Source: Phaeobacter gallaeciensis
GTDB taxonomy: Bacteria > Pseudomonadota > Alphaproteobacteria > Rhodobacterales > Rhodobacteraceae
Reading direction: 5' to 3'
DNA length: 64,000 bases
Assembly: GCF_001678945.1 (NCBI RefSeq)
Contig: NZ_CP015124.1
Span: forward strand, 992,001 to 1,056,000
Shown here: piece after piece, positions 9,232 through 18,098 of the stretch
Layout of the letters: each line of letters starts with the position of its first letter
Position numbering within the stretch: the stretch's first letter is position 1
Position numbers and translations under genes: made by a program
The notes under the pieces: generated by a model
What the model saw: only the letters and a program-made list of their open reading frames with translations
The model's database searches: none
What the model was told of the DNA's origin: nothing

Positions 9232-10212
9232 ATGATCGCTAATTTCACAAAGACCGTTACCTATTCCGTCTCTGCCCTGGCCCTGTCGGCTGCGGCAGCC
9301 ACGGCGGAAAAATGGGACATGCCGATGGCCTATGCCGCGACCAACTTCCATTCGGAAATGGGCGTCGTTTTTGCCGACAAGGTCCGCGACTATACTGGCG
9401 GCGAGATCGACATCACCGTGCATCCGGGCGGCTCGCTGTTCAAAGGCGGCGAGATCAAGCGCGCCGTGCAGACCGGGCAGGCCCCCATCGGCGAACGCTT
9501 CATGTCCGCCCATGCCAACGAGGCGCCGCTTCTGGGCTGGGACAACCTGCCCTTTGTCGCCACTACATACGCGGACAACGAAAAGCTGTGGGCCGCCGCC
9601 AAGGACAAGGTGAACGCCCAGCTGTCCGATCTCAACCTCGTGGCGCTTTACACCTGCCCCTGGCCCGGTCAGGGCTTCTACTTTAACAAGGAAGTCAGCT
9701 CTTCGGCCGATACTCAGGGGGTGAAGTTCCGCTCCTATAACACCGCCACCGCCACCTTTGCCGAAGAGCTGGGCATGATCCCGGTGCAGATCGAAGCGGC
9801 AGAGCTGTCGCAGGCGCTGGCCACCGGCGTTGCCGAGGCCTTCATCTCCTCCGGCTCCACCGGCTATGACCGCAAGGTCTGGGAGCATCTGAGCCATTAC
9901 TACAAGGTCAACGCTTGGCTGCCGCGCAACTATGTCATCGTCAACAAGCAGGCTTGGGAAGGCCTTAGCGATGATATGCAGGCCGCTGTTCAGAAGGCCG
10001 CCGATGAAACCGGTGCCGCCTGCGCCGCCAAGTCCGAGGAACTGGCCAACTGGTATTTCGACCAGCTGAGCGAAAATGGCATGACCGTCACCGACGCCAG
10101 CCCCGAATTCCTGGGCGAGCTAAAGGCAATCGGCGCCAAGATGACCGAAGAATGGCTTGCCTCGGTCGGCGATGATGGCAAAGCCATTCTCGACGCCTAT
10201 AACGGCAACTGA
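9232..10212 (+). CDS. dctP: TRAP transporter substrate-binding protein DctP
   Basis: A 326-aa TRAP binding protein with a signal peptide (residues 1-24, ending AAAATA) and the DctP fold: YAATNFHSEMGVVFADKVRDYTGG at the N-terminal strand, and GVKFRSYN carrying the Arg position that usually contacts the substrate carboxylate. GGGAG lies ahead of the ATG. It sits between the oxidoreductase and the membrane subunits. Confidence 0.95.
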   Translation: MIANFTKTVTYSVSALALSAAAATAEKWDMPMAYAATNFHSEMGVVFADKVRDYTGGEIDITVHPGGSLFKGGEIKRAVQTGQAPIGERFMSAHANEAPLLGWDNLPFVATTYADNEKLWAAAKDKVNAQLSDLNLVALYTCPWPGQGFYFNKEVSSSADTQGVKFRSYNTATATFAEELGMIPVQIEAAELSQALATGVAEAFISSGSTGYDRKVWEHLSHYYKVNAWLPRNYVIVNKQAWEGLSDDMQAAVQKAADETGAACAAKSEELANWYFDQLSENGMTVTDASPEFLGELKAIGAKMTEEWLASVGDDGKAILDAYNGN

Positions 10213-10232
10213 TCCGTCCAAGCGGGCGCAAT

Positions 10233-10262
10233 GGCTCCGCCCTGCCTGGTGCGGGCGGAGCC
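10233..10262 (+). terminator. Hairpin between dctP and dctQ
   Basis: A perfect 10-bp stem (GGCTCCGCCC / GGGCGGAGCC) with a 10-nt loop is followed by CTAATCTTTT. It resembles an intrinsic terminator or processing barrier, giving more binding protein than permease. It mirrors the hairpin in the tct operon. Confidence 0.7.
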
Positions 10263-10293
10263 TAATCTTTTCTGACTTTCTGGGGGTGTCGAT

Positions 10294-11007
10294 TTGCGCG
10301 ACTGGCAACCGTTTCTGGGCCTGCCGCTCTGGCTGTGGCTGTTTGTAATTCCAACCCTTGTGGCACTGGCCTGCCTGCTGGTCCCCGGCCCCGCCGGGCG
10401 CATACTGCGCCCCCTCCAGCGGCTGGCGGACCGGATCTATCTGGGCTCTGGCGTTCTGGCGGCGGGTTTCATGCTGCTGATCCTTCTGCTGATCGTGGCG
10501 CAGATGGTCGCCCGCTGGAGCAACCTGACCTTTCCCGGCTCCACCGAATACGCCGGCTATGCCATGGCCGCGACATCCTTTCTGGCGCTGCCCCATGCAT
10601 TGACGCGCGGCGCCCATATCCGGGTGTCGATCTTTCTCAACATCAGCCCCCGGATCGGTTTGGTGCTGGATGCCGTGGCGATGTGGATCGCGGCCATCAC
10701 CGCAACATACTTCGCCCGCTACGCGATCAAGACCAACATCTTTTCCAAGATGCTGAATGACCGCACGCAGGGGCAGGACTTTGTGCCGGAATGGCTGCTG
10801 TCCTTTTTCGCCATGTTCGCGACCGCCCCCAGCAAATGGGGGGAGCTTTGGGCCAAGACCGGGTCCGAATGGGTCTATACCCCGGTGTGGCTGCCACAGC
10901 TGCCCATGTCCATCGGCACCGTCCTGCTGGCGCTGGCCTTGTGGGACTACCTGTGTCGCCTGCTGATCACCCGCCGGTCCAGCATCACCTCGGAGGCCGT
11001 GGAATGA
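10294..11007 (+). CDS. dctQ: TRAP transporter small permease DctQ
   Basis: A 237-aa membrane protein with four to five helices and the DctQ pattern (GSTEYAGYAMAATSFLALPHALTRGAHIRV). The only reasonable start is TTG at 10294, with GGGGGTG eight bases upstream. It is somewhat longer than the typical 160-180 aa because of an N-terminal helix and an insertion around residues 145-190. Overlaps dctM by ATGA. Confidence 0.9.
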   Translation: MRDWQPFLGLPLWLWLFVIPTLVALACLLVPGPAGRILRPLQRLADRIYLGSGVLAAGFMLLILLLIVAQMVARWSNLTFPGSTEYAGYAMAATSFLALPHALTRGAHIRVSIFLNISPRIGLVLDAVAMWIAAITATYFARYAIKTNIFSKMLNDRTQGQDFVPEWLLSFFAMFATAPSKWGELWAKTGSEWVYTPVWLPQLPMSIGTVLLALALWDYLCRLLITRRSSITSEAVE

Positions 11008-12317
11008 GCGAGATCTACACCACAATCATCTTTCTCTTTGTGCTGTTTGCCCTGCTTGGCAGCTCGGTCTGGATCGGCCTCGCGCTGATGGGCGTGGCAT
11101 GGGTCGGGATGGAGTTGTTCACCACCCGCCCCGCAGGCGACGCGATGATCACCACGATCTGGACCGGCGCCTCCAGCTGGACGCTGACAGCGCTGCCGCT
11201 CTTCATCTGGATGGGAGAGATCCTTTATCGCACCCGCCTTTCCGAGGATATGTTCCGTGGCCTTGCGCCCTGGATGCGCTGGCTACCGGGTGGCTTGCTG
11301 CACACCAATATCGCCGGCTGCACCATCTTTGCGGCTGTCTCGGGCTCCTCCGCCGCGACGCTGACCACCGTTGGCAAGATGTCGATCCCCGAGCTGCGCA
11401 AGCGAGGGTACCCTGAGTTCATGATCATCGGTACGCTGGCGGGCGCGGCAACGCTGGGCCTGATGATCCCGCCTTCGCTGACGCTGATCGTCTATGGCGT
11501 GTCGATCAATGAATCGATCACCAAGCTGTTCATGGCAGGGATCTTTCCGGGTCTGGTACTGGCCGGTTTGTTCATGGCTTATATCGTCGGCTGGCATTTT
11601 TTCTACAAAGGCGAACGCCCACAGGAAGAGCCGAAAATGACCCTTGGGCAGATGCTGGCCGAAAGCCGGTTCCTGATCCCGGTGCTGCTGCTGGTCGCAG
11701 TTGTCATCGGGTCGATGTACCTGGGCTATGCCACCGCGACCGAGGCCGCCGCGGTCGGTGTCCTTGGTTCGATGACGCTGGCATTGGCGCAGGGCTCGCT
11801 TACCTGGAACACCTTCTCGGCCTCGCTGATGGGCGCGACACGCACCTCGGCGATGATCGCACTGATCCTGATGGGCGCCTCCTTCCTGTCGCTGGCCATG
11901 GGGTTCACCGGACTGCCGCGGGCACTGGCTGGCTGGATCGATCAGATGAACCTGTCGCCCCTGGTGCTGATCATTGCATTGACACTGTTCTACGTAGTGC
12001 TGGGGATGTTCCTTGATGGTATTTCCTCGGTCGTGCTGACCATGGCCATTGTCGAGCCGATGATCCGTCAGGCCGGGATCGACGTGATCTGGTTCGGCAT
12101 CTTCATCGTCGTGGTGGTGGAAATGGCGCAGGTGACACCGCCCATCGGCTTCAACCTTTTCGTGTTGCAAGGCATGACCCGGCACGAGATCTCCTACATC
12201 TCGAAGACTGCCATTCCCATGGTCGGCCTGATGCTGGTGATGGTGGTGATCCTTGTCGCCTGGCCCGAGCTGGCCACCTGGCTGCCGGAGAACATCCGCA
12301 GCACGCCGTCCGGCTAA
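11004..12317 (+). CDS. dctM: TRAP transporter large permease DctM
   Basis: A 437-aa polytopic protein of the TRAP large-subunit family. ATG 11004 overlaps the dctQ stop by 4 bp; a longer frame back to 10791 is an artefact inside dctQ. Family motifs: GCTIFAAVSGSSAATLTTVGK (helix-loop near residue 105), GAATLGLMIPPSLTLIVYG and VTPPIGFNLFVLQG. With DctQ it forms the sodium-coupled import channel. Confidence 0.95.
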   Translation: MSEIYTTIIFLFVLFALLGSSVWIGLALMGVAWVGMELFTTRPAGDAMITTIWTGASSWTLTALPLFIWMGEILYRTRLSEDMFRGLAPWMRWLPGGLLHTNIAGCTIFAAVSGSSAATLTTVGKMSIPELRKRGYPEFMIIGTLAGAATLGLMIPPSLTLIVYGVSINESITKLFMAGIFPGLVLAGLFMAYIVGWHFFYKGERPQEEPKMTLGQMLAESRFLIPVLLLVAVVIGSMYLGYATATEAAAVGVLGSMTLALAQGSLTWNTFSASLMGATRTSAMIALILMGASFLSLAMGFTGLPRALAGWIDQMNLSPLVLIIALTLFYVVLGMFLDGISSVVLTMAIVEPMIRQAGIDVIWFGIFIVVVVEMAQVTPPIGFNLFVLQGMTRHEISYISKTAIPMVGLMLVMVVILVAWPELATWLPENIRSTPSG

Positions 12318-12333
12318 GGGGCGGGCTGAGGGC

Positions 12334-13278
12334 ATGCTGACTGCGCTTGCCTTTGTGGCCCGGCACGGCCGGGCCGCTTTGGTTCTGGGCCTTGTGGCAG
12401 GGCTTTTCCTGCCGGATCTGGCTCGGCTCCTGCGCCCTTGGCTGCCGCAGATGGTGGCGGGACTGTTGTTCCTGACCGCCTTCCGCATCGGTGCCCGCGC
12501 CGCCCTTGGCGGACTTTCCGAAGGGCTGTCCTCGCTGCGGGCGGTTCTGGTTCTGCAACTGATGCTACCTCTGGCGGCGCTGCTGCTCCTTTGGCTCACC
12601 GGTCTCGCCGGAACGCCCGCGGCAATTGCGCTGGTTCTGATGCTGAGCGCCCCGTCGGTCACTGGCGCCCCCAATATCACCCTCCTGCTGGGACACGCGC
12701 CAGAGCCTGCCTTTCGCGTTCTGGTGCTGGGCACGGCGCTGATGCCGCTGACGGTGATCCCGGTCTTCCTGCTGGTGCCCGATCTTGGCGGGCTGGAAGC
12801 TGTCCTGTGGGCCACACTGCGGCTCATCGGCACTATCGCTCTCACGGTCATTACCGCTTTTGCCCTGCGCCACTTGGTCCGCCCCGATCTGCGTCAGGAG
12901 CAGGTGCAGGCGCTGGACGGGATGACGACCCTGGCGCTTGCGGTCATCGTGGTGGGATTGATGGCGGCGCTGGGACCTACGCTGCGACAGGATCCCCTCT
13001 TGGTCGCCAAATGGATGACCTTCGCGCTGGCCGCCAATTTCGGCATGCAGCTGCTGACCTATGCCGTGCTGCGCCGCCGGGGCCACGAAGCGGTTGCCGC
13101 ACCCTATGCCGTGGTCGCGGGCAACCGCAATTTTGCTCTGTTTCTGATCGCTCTACCCGCAAGCACCACCGATCCGCTGCTGATCTTTCTCGGCTGTTAT
13201 CAGGTGCCGATGTATCTGACCGCTGTCGTGATGCACCGCGTCTATGCGCGCTCTCGACCCGAAAAAAAGGCCGGGTAA
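12334..13278 (+). CDS. Bile acid:sodium symporter (BASS/SBF)-like membrane protein
   Basis: A 314-aa protein with about nine to ten hydrophobic helices. The features MLSAPSVTGAPNITLLLG and AVVAGNRNFALFLIALP resemble the two crossover regions of SBF/BASS carriers (typical length 300-330 aa). ATG 12334 is preceded by GAGGG; the earlier frame start at 12253 lies inside dctM. It is the last gene of the oxidoreductase-TRAP operon, 16 bp after dctM, so it may export or import a related compound. Confidence 0.7.
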   Translation: MLTALAFVARHGRAALVLGLVAGLFLPDLARLLRPWLPQMVAGLLFLTAFRIGARAALGGLSEGLSSLRAVLVLQLMLPLAALLLLWLTGLAGTPAAIALVLMLSAPSVTGAPNITLLLGHAPEPAFRVLVLGTALMPLTVIPVFLLVPDLGGLEAVLWATLRLIGTIALTVITAFALRHLVRPDLRQEQVQALDGMTTLALAVIVVGLMAALGPTLRQDPLLVAKWMTFALAANFGMQLLTYAVLRRRGHEAVAAPYAVVAGNRNFALFLIALPASTTDPLLIFLGCYQVPMYLTAVVMHRVYARSRPEKKAG

Positions 13279-13292
13279 CACATGGCCCGCTG

Positions 13293-14081
13293 TCAGCCTG
13301 GGAAAAGCTGCGCCATTTCCTTGTCGAACTTGGCCCAGCTCAGCACTGCCTTATTGCCCGCCAGACCGTGATAGTAGGACTTCCCGCTGGAGGTCGGCAG
13401 ACCGGCCCAGATCTTGGCCAGATTGTTCATAAAGTCATGACGGCTCATATCCCCTGCCACGGTCGCGCTGAAGCCGGCCTCTTCGAGAAGCTGTTGCGCC
13501 AGCCGGTCTTGAAGCTGTGGAGAGAACCGGTCAGAGCGGTTGGCCCCCACATGTTTCACCAGCCGTTTCAGGGTGGCCGGAATGAACTGATAGCGGCCGA
13601 TGGCATGCTGCTGACCAGGGGTGTCGTCGATCCATTTGTAAATTTCGCCGATGGTCATATGCGTCGGCAGTTTCGAAGGGCGGATCGTTGCGGCGTATTG
13701 CACCGCATCATATTGCGCCTTGCCTGCCTCGGCGCTGGCAATCAATTGCATCAGCCTGCGCGCAGCATCGCCACCGACAATGCTGCGGCGCGTTACATCC
13801 CGGAACATGCTGGTGCCGCTGCGCCCCCGGAAGAGGCTGGCCAGATTGGCCTGCACCGCCTCCATCTCAGCCTCCAGATCGGGCTGTGCCCGTGCCTCTG
13901 TGGTCGTGCGCGGAATGATCTCTGCCTTGGCAGGGATGGCCAGAACCGGACGCCTGTCTCCCCCGCCCTTCTGAAAGAACTGTTCACTGACGATTGAGAA
14001 CTGTTCGCTCGCCCCCAAACCGGTGGCAAGAAAAGAGAACGACAGGGCTGTAAACGCCAGTGCAGAATTGCGATGGGCCAT
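13293..14081 (-). CDS. Secreted lysozyme-like muramidase (phage-endolysin type)
   Basis: A 262-aa protein with a signal peptide (MAHRNSALAFTALSFSFLATGLGA). The C-terminal 150 residues have a lysozyme-like pattern: SAEAGKAQYDAV with the likely catalytic Glu, MTIGEIYKWID, then QHAIGRYQFIPATLKRLV, typical of muramidases of the GH104 and related groups. AGAAGG precedes ATG 14081. It is convergent with the BASS gene and 770 bp from the prophage att site, but on the chromosomal side. A periplasmic peptidoglycan-cleaving role is likely. Confidence 0.75.
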   Translation of the reverse strand: MAHRNSALAFTALSFSFLATGLGASEQFSIVSEQFFQKGGGDRRPVLAIPAKAEIIPRTTTEARAQPDLEAEMEAVQANLASLFRGRSGTSMFRDVTRRSIVGGDAARRLMQLIASAEAGKAQYDAVQYAATIRPSKLPTHMTIGEIYKWIDDTPGQQHAIGRYQFIPATLKRLVKHVGANRSDRFSPQLQDRLAQQLLEEAGFSATVAGDMSRHDFMNNLAKIWAGLPTSSGKSYYHGLAGNKAVLSWAKFDKEMAQLFPG

Positions 14082-14210
14082 GGAAACCTTCTGTTTCGAG
14101 CGACAAGCAGCCCTCATCCTGACCGGACAGAATTGATATTTCCTTTAATTGCATTCGAGAAAATACGCGAACCGCCCCTAAAACGGACAGGCAAAGGCCA
14201 CCGCCCCGGG

Positions 14211-14708
14211 TTAGCCCGCCTCTGACAGGACCTTCTGCATCAGCACCAGATCCAGCCATTGCCCCCATTTGCGCCCAACCTGTGGCATGCGGCCCACCTC
14301 GGCAAAGCCAAGCGAAGCATGAAAAGCTATGCCGCCGGGGTTGGCGCCACTGACACCGGCCACCAGCACATGGATGCCGTCGGCGCAGGCGACATCCTCA
14401 AGCCGCGCCATCAGCCGCCGCCCCAGCCCACGCCCCTGCGCAGCCGGAGCGAGCTGTATCGAATGTTCCGCCGTGTGCCGATACCCCGGCCCGCCGCGAA
14501 ACGCGCCATAGGTCGCAAATCCAACCACCTGCCCGTCGATTTCGGCCACCAGATAACGCGGACCGCGTTCCCCGATGACGTCCCGAAGTGCAGCGGGGGT
14601 CTTTTCCTCGCAGGTAAAGGTGATCAGCGTATCCCGGATCATGTCATTGGCGATCCTTGCAATCGCCTCGGCATCCTCAAGGTCGGCCTGACGGATAAGC
14701 TCGGCCAT
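14211..14708 (-). CDS. GNAT-family N-acetyltransferase (phosphinothricin acetyltransferase-like)
   Basis: A 165-aa GNAT protein. Start ATG 14708 has AGGAGA nearby and begins MAELIRQADLEDAEAIARI; the 45 extra upstream residues have no family match. It carries the bar/pat-type features DTLITFTCE near residue 25, the acetyl-CoA loop QLAPAAQGRGLGRRLM, and ANPGGIAFHASLGFAEVGRM. It would acetylate a small amino compound; the substrate is unproven. It is the last chromosomal gene before the integrated element. Confidence 0.88.
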   Translation of the reverse strand: MAELIRQADLEDAEAIARIANDMIRDTLITFTCEEKTPAALRDVIGERGPRYLVAEIDGQVVGFATYGAFRGGPGYRHTAEHSIQLAPAAQGRGLGRRLMARLEDVACADGIHVLVAGVSGANPGGIAFHASLGFAEVGRMPQVGRKWGQWLDLVLMQKVLSEAG

Positions 14709-14850
14709 CCTGTCTCCTCTGAGCTGTTCCAACCTGTTGTCGCCGCAGACCCTGCGCCCGCAGCATCGCATCCTAGGAGCAGCCATAGCAACGGACAAGA
14801 TCAGGGCATACCGAGAAGGAAGATCGGGGGTTGATCGCAACATGCAATCG

Positions 14851-14911
14851 GTGGCGGGGAGACAGGGATTCGAACCCTGGGAACGCTCTCACGTTCAACG
14901 GTTTTCAAGAC
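14851..14911. repeat. Left attachment site: duplicated 3' part of tRNA-Ser
   Basis: These 61 bases are identical to 49215-49275 and then diverge abruptly (AGAGGAAG here, CGCCGCAT there). The copy includes the anticodon arm 3' side, variable arm, T arm and CCA end but not the 5' half, so it is not a functional tRNA gene. Confidence 0.92.
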
Positions 14912-15274
14912 AGAGGAAGATTGCACCACTTCAAACACATAGGTCGGATTTTTCCCAAGACATTTGCAGAACATTTGGTGACCATGGGAAACGCATATGG
15001 AAGGTCACATTTACACTTGCGCCCTGTATGACACAGCATTCCTAATGTGCACAAAGCGCAGATAGCGACATCTGCAAAGTCGGCGCGACCAGTCATGTCA
15101 TAAGCGCCCAACGGCCCAAAGCCGCCTTCCACCCTACAAGCAGGTGCCGCGCCGCAGCTTCATCAAACCGGCCATTCTTCCATGATGCAGCATTTTCGGA
15201 GGATGAAGGTCGGCAGAGCGGACATTGCGGACTTTCAGGGCTGTCAAATAAAGAGTCCGCTTTGGATTAAAGTT
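14912..15274. other. Gene-free left end of the element
   Basis: No convincing coding frame in either direction. It holds one arm of a 26-bp inverted repeat (15056-15081) and degenerate intergenic-repeat sequence with AGCGGACAT at 15212-15220. It may include the transcription terminator of the AraC gene. Confidence 0.6.
15056..15081 (+). repeat. Left arm of a 26-bp inverted repeat bounding the cargo
   Basis: The 26 bases beginning GCGCAGATAGCGACAT and ending TGCAAAGTC recur in reverse complement at 22799-22824 with a single mismatch (position 17: C here, T there). The two arms enclose the entire 7.8-kb cargo segment. Confidence 0.75.
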
Positions 15275-16069
15275 TTAAGTCTTACAGACTAATCGTCGCC
15301 ACTGGCCCGGCGAAATTCCATAGCCAGCTTTGAATTGCCGCGTCATGTGCGACTGGTCACTGAAACCTGCCCGCACGGCAGCATCAACCAAGGATGCACC
15401 GGCTGCGATGTCGCCTCGCACCTGATCTAAACGACGCATTGTCAGGTACCGATATGGGCTTGTTCCAAACGCCTTTCTAAACTGGCGGGACAGTGAATAT
15501 CGGTCCAGGCCAGTGACTTTTTCCAACTGTTCAGAATGAACAGCTTGATCAAGGTTGCCGTCCAAATACTCTTTCGCCCGATTGGTCGCCGTGAAGTCTA
15601 TCAAAGACCGCGTGGTTCGCTGAGCGGATTCATCGTTGGCAAGCAAACCATCCGCCAGCAACACTGTCAGCTCGTCCATTGCCACTTTCTCCAGCAAAGT
15701 ATCCATATCAGTAAAAGCGGCATGGATCGCTTGCATCAAACGCGGATCAGTCAGAACAGCTTTACGCAAAAACGGAAGTGCGCTTGCCTGCCGCCCCAGG
15801 GCGTCACGCACCAACGAAGGTTCAACATACAGCATTCGATAGTGAAATCCGGCTGCTGTTCCAGCCTCGCCCGTATGAAATTCGTCGGGGTGAAGGACGA
15901 TCACCTGTCCAGCGACACTGTCAGTACGCGCACCACGATAGCTAAAGCTCTGGACGCCCTTGATTGTGTATCCGATCGAATAAGTATCATGGCGATGCGG
16001 AGCATATGCCTCTCCAGAGAAATACGCCTCAATCCTTTGGATGCCGGTTTGCCACGGCGCCGCCACCAC
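15275..16069 (-). CDS. AraC-family transcriptional regulator
   Basis: A 264-aa regulator starting at a GTG (16069, MVAAPWQTGIQRIEAYF). Residues 15-100 are a cupin-like AraC sensor domain (APHRHDTYSIGYTI, VIVLHPDEFHTGEAG); residues 165-260 contain the two HTH motifs (GLDRYSLSRQFRKAFGTSPYRYL and AVRAGFSDQSHMTRQFKAGYGISPGQW). It diverges from the cupin gene at 16211, its probable target. Confidence 0.93.
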   Translation of the reverse strand: MVAAPWQTGIQRIEAYFSGEAYAPHRHDTYSIGYTIKGVQSFSYRGARTDSVAGQVIVLHPDEFHTGEAGTAAGFHYRMLYVEPSLVRDALGRQASALPFLRKAVLTDPRLMQAIHAAFTDMDTLLEKVAMDELTVLLADGLLANDESAQRTTRSLIDFTATNRAKEYLDGNLDQAVHSEQLEKVTGLDRYSLSRQFRKAFGTSPYRYLTMRRLDQVRGDIAAGASLVDAAVRAGFSDQSHMTRQFKAGYGISPGQWRRLVCKT

Positions 16070-16210
16070 CCAATCATTCGCGCACGATCGTTCAAGACCC
16101 GGTGTCAGGCCGTGTGATCTTACTTCGTCGGGTCGTCGGTTGCTTTGAATGAAAAGCCTCCTGATGGCTTCGAAAATTTACTCGCAACACTACCTGGAAG
16201 GAAATCATCA

Positions 16211-16567
16211 ATGAAGTCAGTAAATCTCTCGGAAAAGTTGGCGCATTTTTCGACGCATTGGGAGCCTCATGTCGTCGCTGACTACAACGAAAACGAGGTT
16301 ATGGTAGTCAAGTTTGTCGGTGAATATCCTTTCCACAAACATGACAGCACAGATGATTTTTTCTACGTCCTGGAAGGCGAGATGCAGATGGACATTGAGG
16401 GGGAACCATCGCACACGGTCCAGGCGGGCGAATTGTTCATTGTGCCGAAGGGCGTGGTTCATCGGCCACGGGCACACAGCGAAGTAAAAGTGCTGCTGAT
16501 CGAACCCAAAGGGGAACCCAATTCCGGTGACTCGGATCGTGAAGCTGCGCCGAAGACCCGTATCTGA
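16211..16567 (+). CDS. Small cupin-domain protein
   Basis: A 118-aa single-domain cupin. AAGGAA lies upstream of ATG 16211, preferred to the open frame at 16145 because the latter adds 22 unconserved residues. Cupin motif 1 (YPFHKHDSTDDFFYVLEGEMQMDIEGE) supplies the metal-binding His-His-Glu set and motif 2 is GELFIVPKGVVHRPRAHSE. The function (isomerase, dioxygenase or binding) cannot be read. Paired divergently with the AraC regulator. Confidence 0.88.
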   Translation: MKSVNLSEKLAHFSTHWEPHVVADYNENEVMVVKFVGEYPFHKHDSTDDFFYVLEGEMQMDIEGEPSHTVQAGELFIVPKGVVHRPRAHSEVKVLLIEPKGEPNSGDSDREAAPKTRI

Positions 16568-16886
16568 TTTATTTTGGTGGCGGGTTAGCTGACGTTCATG
16601 CCCGCCGCAGCATCCGTAAAAAGGGCTCACACCGGACTTGCGGCGATGCGGCGGCGGCACCCCAGGTCGATGACCGCCTCGCCCCCACCGCCAGATGACG
16701 CTAGGCAGCCCTGAGCGGACATCGGTTCTCGACAGAGCGGAGGGCGACTTCCGGCATCTAGGTTTTTCAAACGGCAGAAAGCTGGCGGAGCCAATTGCAC
16801 GCTTCTACGACACGCCTTCTGGTCACAAAATTGCCCTAACCTCTCGATAAGAGATGGGCACATCAAGTTTAGATTTGGAGATATTC
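16568..16886. other. Non-coding stretch upstream of the split secreted-protein gene
   Basis: No supported gene. It contains AGCGGACATCGG at about 16716, another trace of the dispersed intergenic repeat, and must hold the promoter of the gene starting at 16887. Confidence 0.5.
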
Positions 16887-16965
16887 ATGCCCCACCTATA
16901 GAGGTGGTCGCGGAAATTCGGACCAGTCGTTAAGGTGGATCGCATGACGAAAGAAGTGATCCAGA

Positions 16966-17274
16966 ATGAAGAAACGAAAGAACCATTCGCCTGAGTTCAA
17001 AGCTAAGGTCGCGCTTGAAGCGATCCGCGAGGAGATGACGCTGGCGGAACTTTCCAAGAAATACGGCGTGCATCCGACCCAGATCGGCACTTGGAAGCGG
17101 GCAGCGATAGAGAACATGACGACAGCATTTACGCGCCGGGGTCCGGCCCCTGGGCAGGTCAGTGCCGTCGACGTGGACAAGCTGCATTCGAAGATCGGCC
17201 AGTTGGTGGTGGAACGGGATTTTTTAGCCGAAGCCTCGCATCAGTTGCTCGGGACGCGAGGCAAGAAATGGTGA
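16966..17274 (+). CDS. IS3-family transposase OrfA
   Basis: A 102-aa protein with the IS3 OrfA HTH (HSPEFKAKVALEAIREEMTL, then AELSKKYGVHPTQIGTWKRA) and a leucine-zipper-like C-terminus. It binds the IS ends and can be fused to OrfB by frameshifting. Its stop overlaps the OrfB start by 7 bases. Confidence 0.93.
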   Translation: MKKRKNHSPEFKAKVALEAIREEMTLAELSKKYGVHPTQIGTWKRAAIENMTTAFTRRGPAPGQVSAVDVDKLHSKIGQLVVERDFLAEASHQLLGTRGKKW

Positions 17275-18098
17275 GCCGGGATCATCCGTTAAGCCTTCGT
17301 AAACAGTGCGAACTGTTGCAGTTGTCGCGGTCACGGCTTTACTATCGGCCCGTTGGCGAAAGCGCCGAGAACCTGCGGTTCATGGAAATCATCGACAAGC
17401 AATTTCTGGAAACGCCTTGGTACGGATCGCGTCAGATGGCCCGTTTTATGAAGCGTAACAATCATCGCTGTGGCCGACACCGCGTCCGGCGTTTGATGCG
17501 GCTTATGCGGTTGGTGCCAATCTACCAGGAACCCAATACCAGCAAGAAGCATCCACAGCATAGGATTTGGCCATACCTGCTGCGCAATATGGTGATTGAT
17601 CGTCCCAACCAAGTCTGGTGCGCAGATATTACCTACATACCGATGCGGCGCGGGTTCTTATACCTTGTGGCCATCATGGATTGGTACAGCCGCAAGGTTT
17701 TGTCCTGGCGGCTGTCGAACAGCATGGATGCGAACTTTTGCGTCGAGGCTTTGAAAGAGGCCATTACCAAGTACGGTACGCCGGAAATCTTCAACAGCGA
17801 TCAAGGCAGTCAGTTCACCAGCGGTGCGTGGATCGACGTGCTGACAGACGCAAAGATCAAGATCAGCATGGACGGGAAAGGCGCTTGGCGCGACAATCGC
17901 ATGATCGAACGGCTGTGGAGGTCGTTGAAATACGAGTGCGTCTATCTGAACGCCTTTGAAACGGGATCAGAAATGCGGACTGGGATCGGCAAATGGCAGA
18001 CCTATTACAACTCCGAGCGCCCGCATTCGACCCACGGCATATTGACCCCCAACGAGGCCTATGAAAGCAAAACAGAACCGATGAGAATGGCAGCCTAA
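17268..18098 (+). CDS. IS3-family transposase OrfB (DDE integrase)
   Basis: A 276-aa catalytic subunit from ATG 17268, in the minus-one frame to orfA. The HTH_21 region is at residues 45-100, then the rve integrase core: first Asp in WCADITYIPMRRGFLYL, second in NSDQGSQFTSG, Glu in RLWRSLKYECVYL, giving a complete DDE triad. The frame extends back to 17091, which permits the usual OrfAB frameshift protein; a canonical A6G slip site is not obvious (the overlap is AAGAAATGGTGA). Confidence 0.93.
   Translation: MVSRDHPLSLRKQCELLQLSRSRLYYRPVGESAENLRFMEIIDKQFLETPWYGSRQMARFMKRNNHRCGRHRVRRLMRLMRLVPIYQEPNTSKKHPQHRIWPYLLRNMVIDRPNQVWCADITYIPMRRGFLYLVAIMDWYSRKVLSWRLSNSMDANFCVEALKEAITKYGTPEIFNSDQGSQFTSGAWIDVLTDAKIKISMDGKGAWRDNRMIERLWRSLKYECVYLNAFETGSEMRTGIGKWQTYYNSERPHSTHGILTPNEAYESKTEPMRMAA

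Noticed and set aside
11283-12851. 522-aa minus-strand frame opposite dctM
   Set aside because: Mirror frame of a membrane-protein gene, with repeated HQ/DH-rich segments typical of such shadows.
14737-15045. 102-aa plus-strand frame across the left att site
   Set aside because: It is a translation of tRNA-derived sequence and non-coding DNA.
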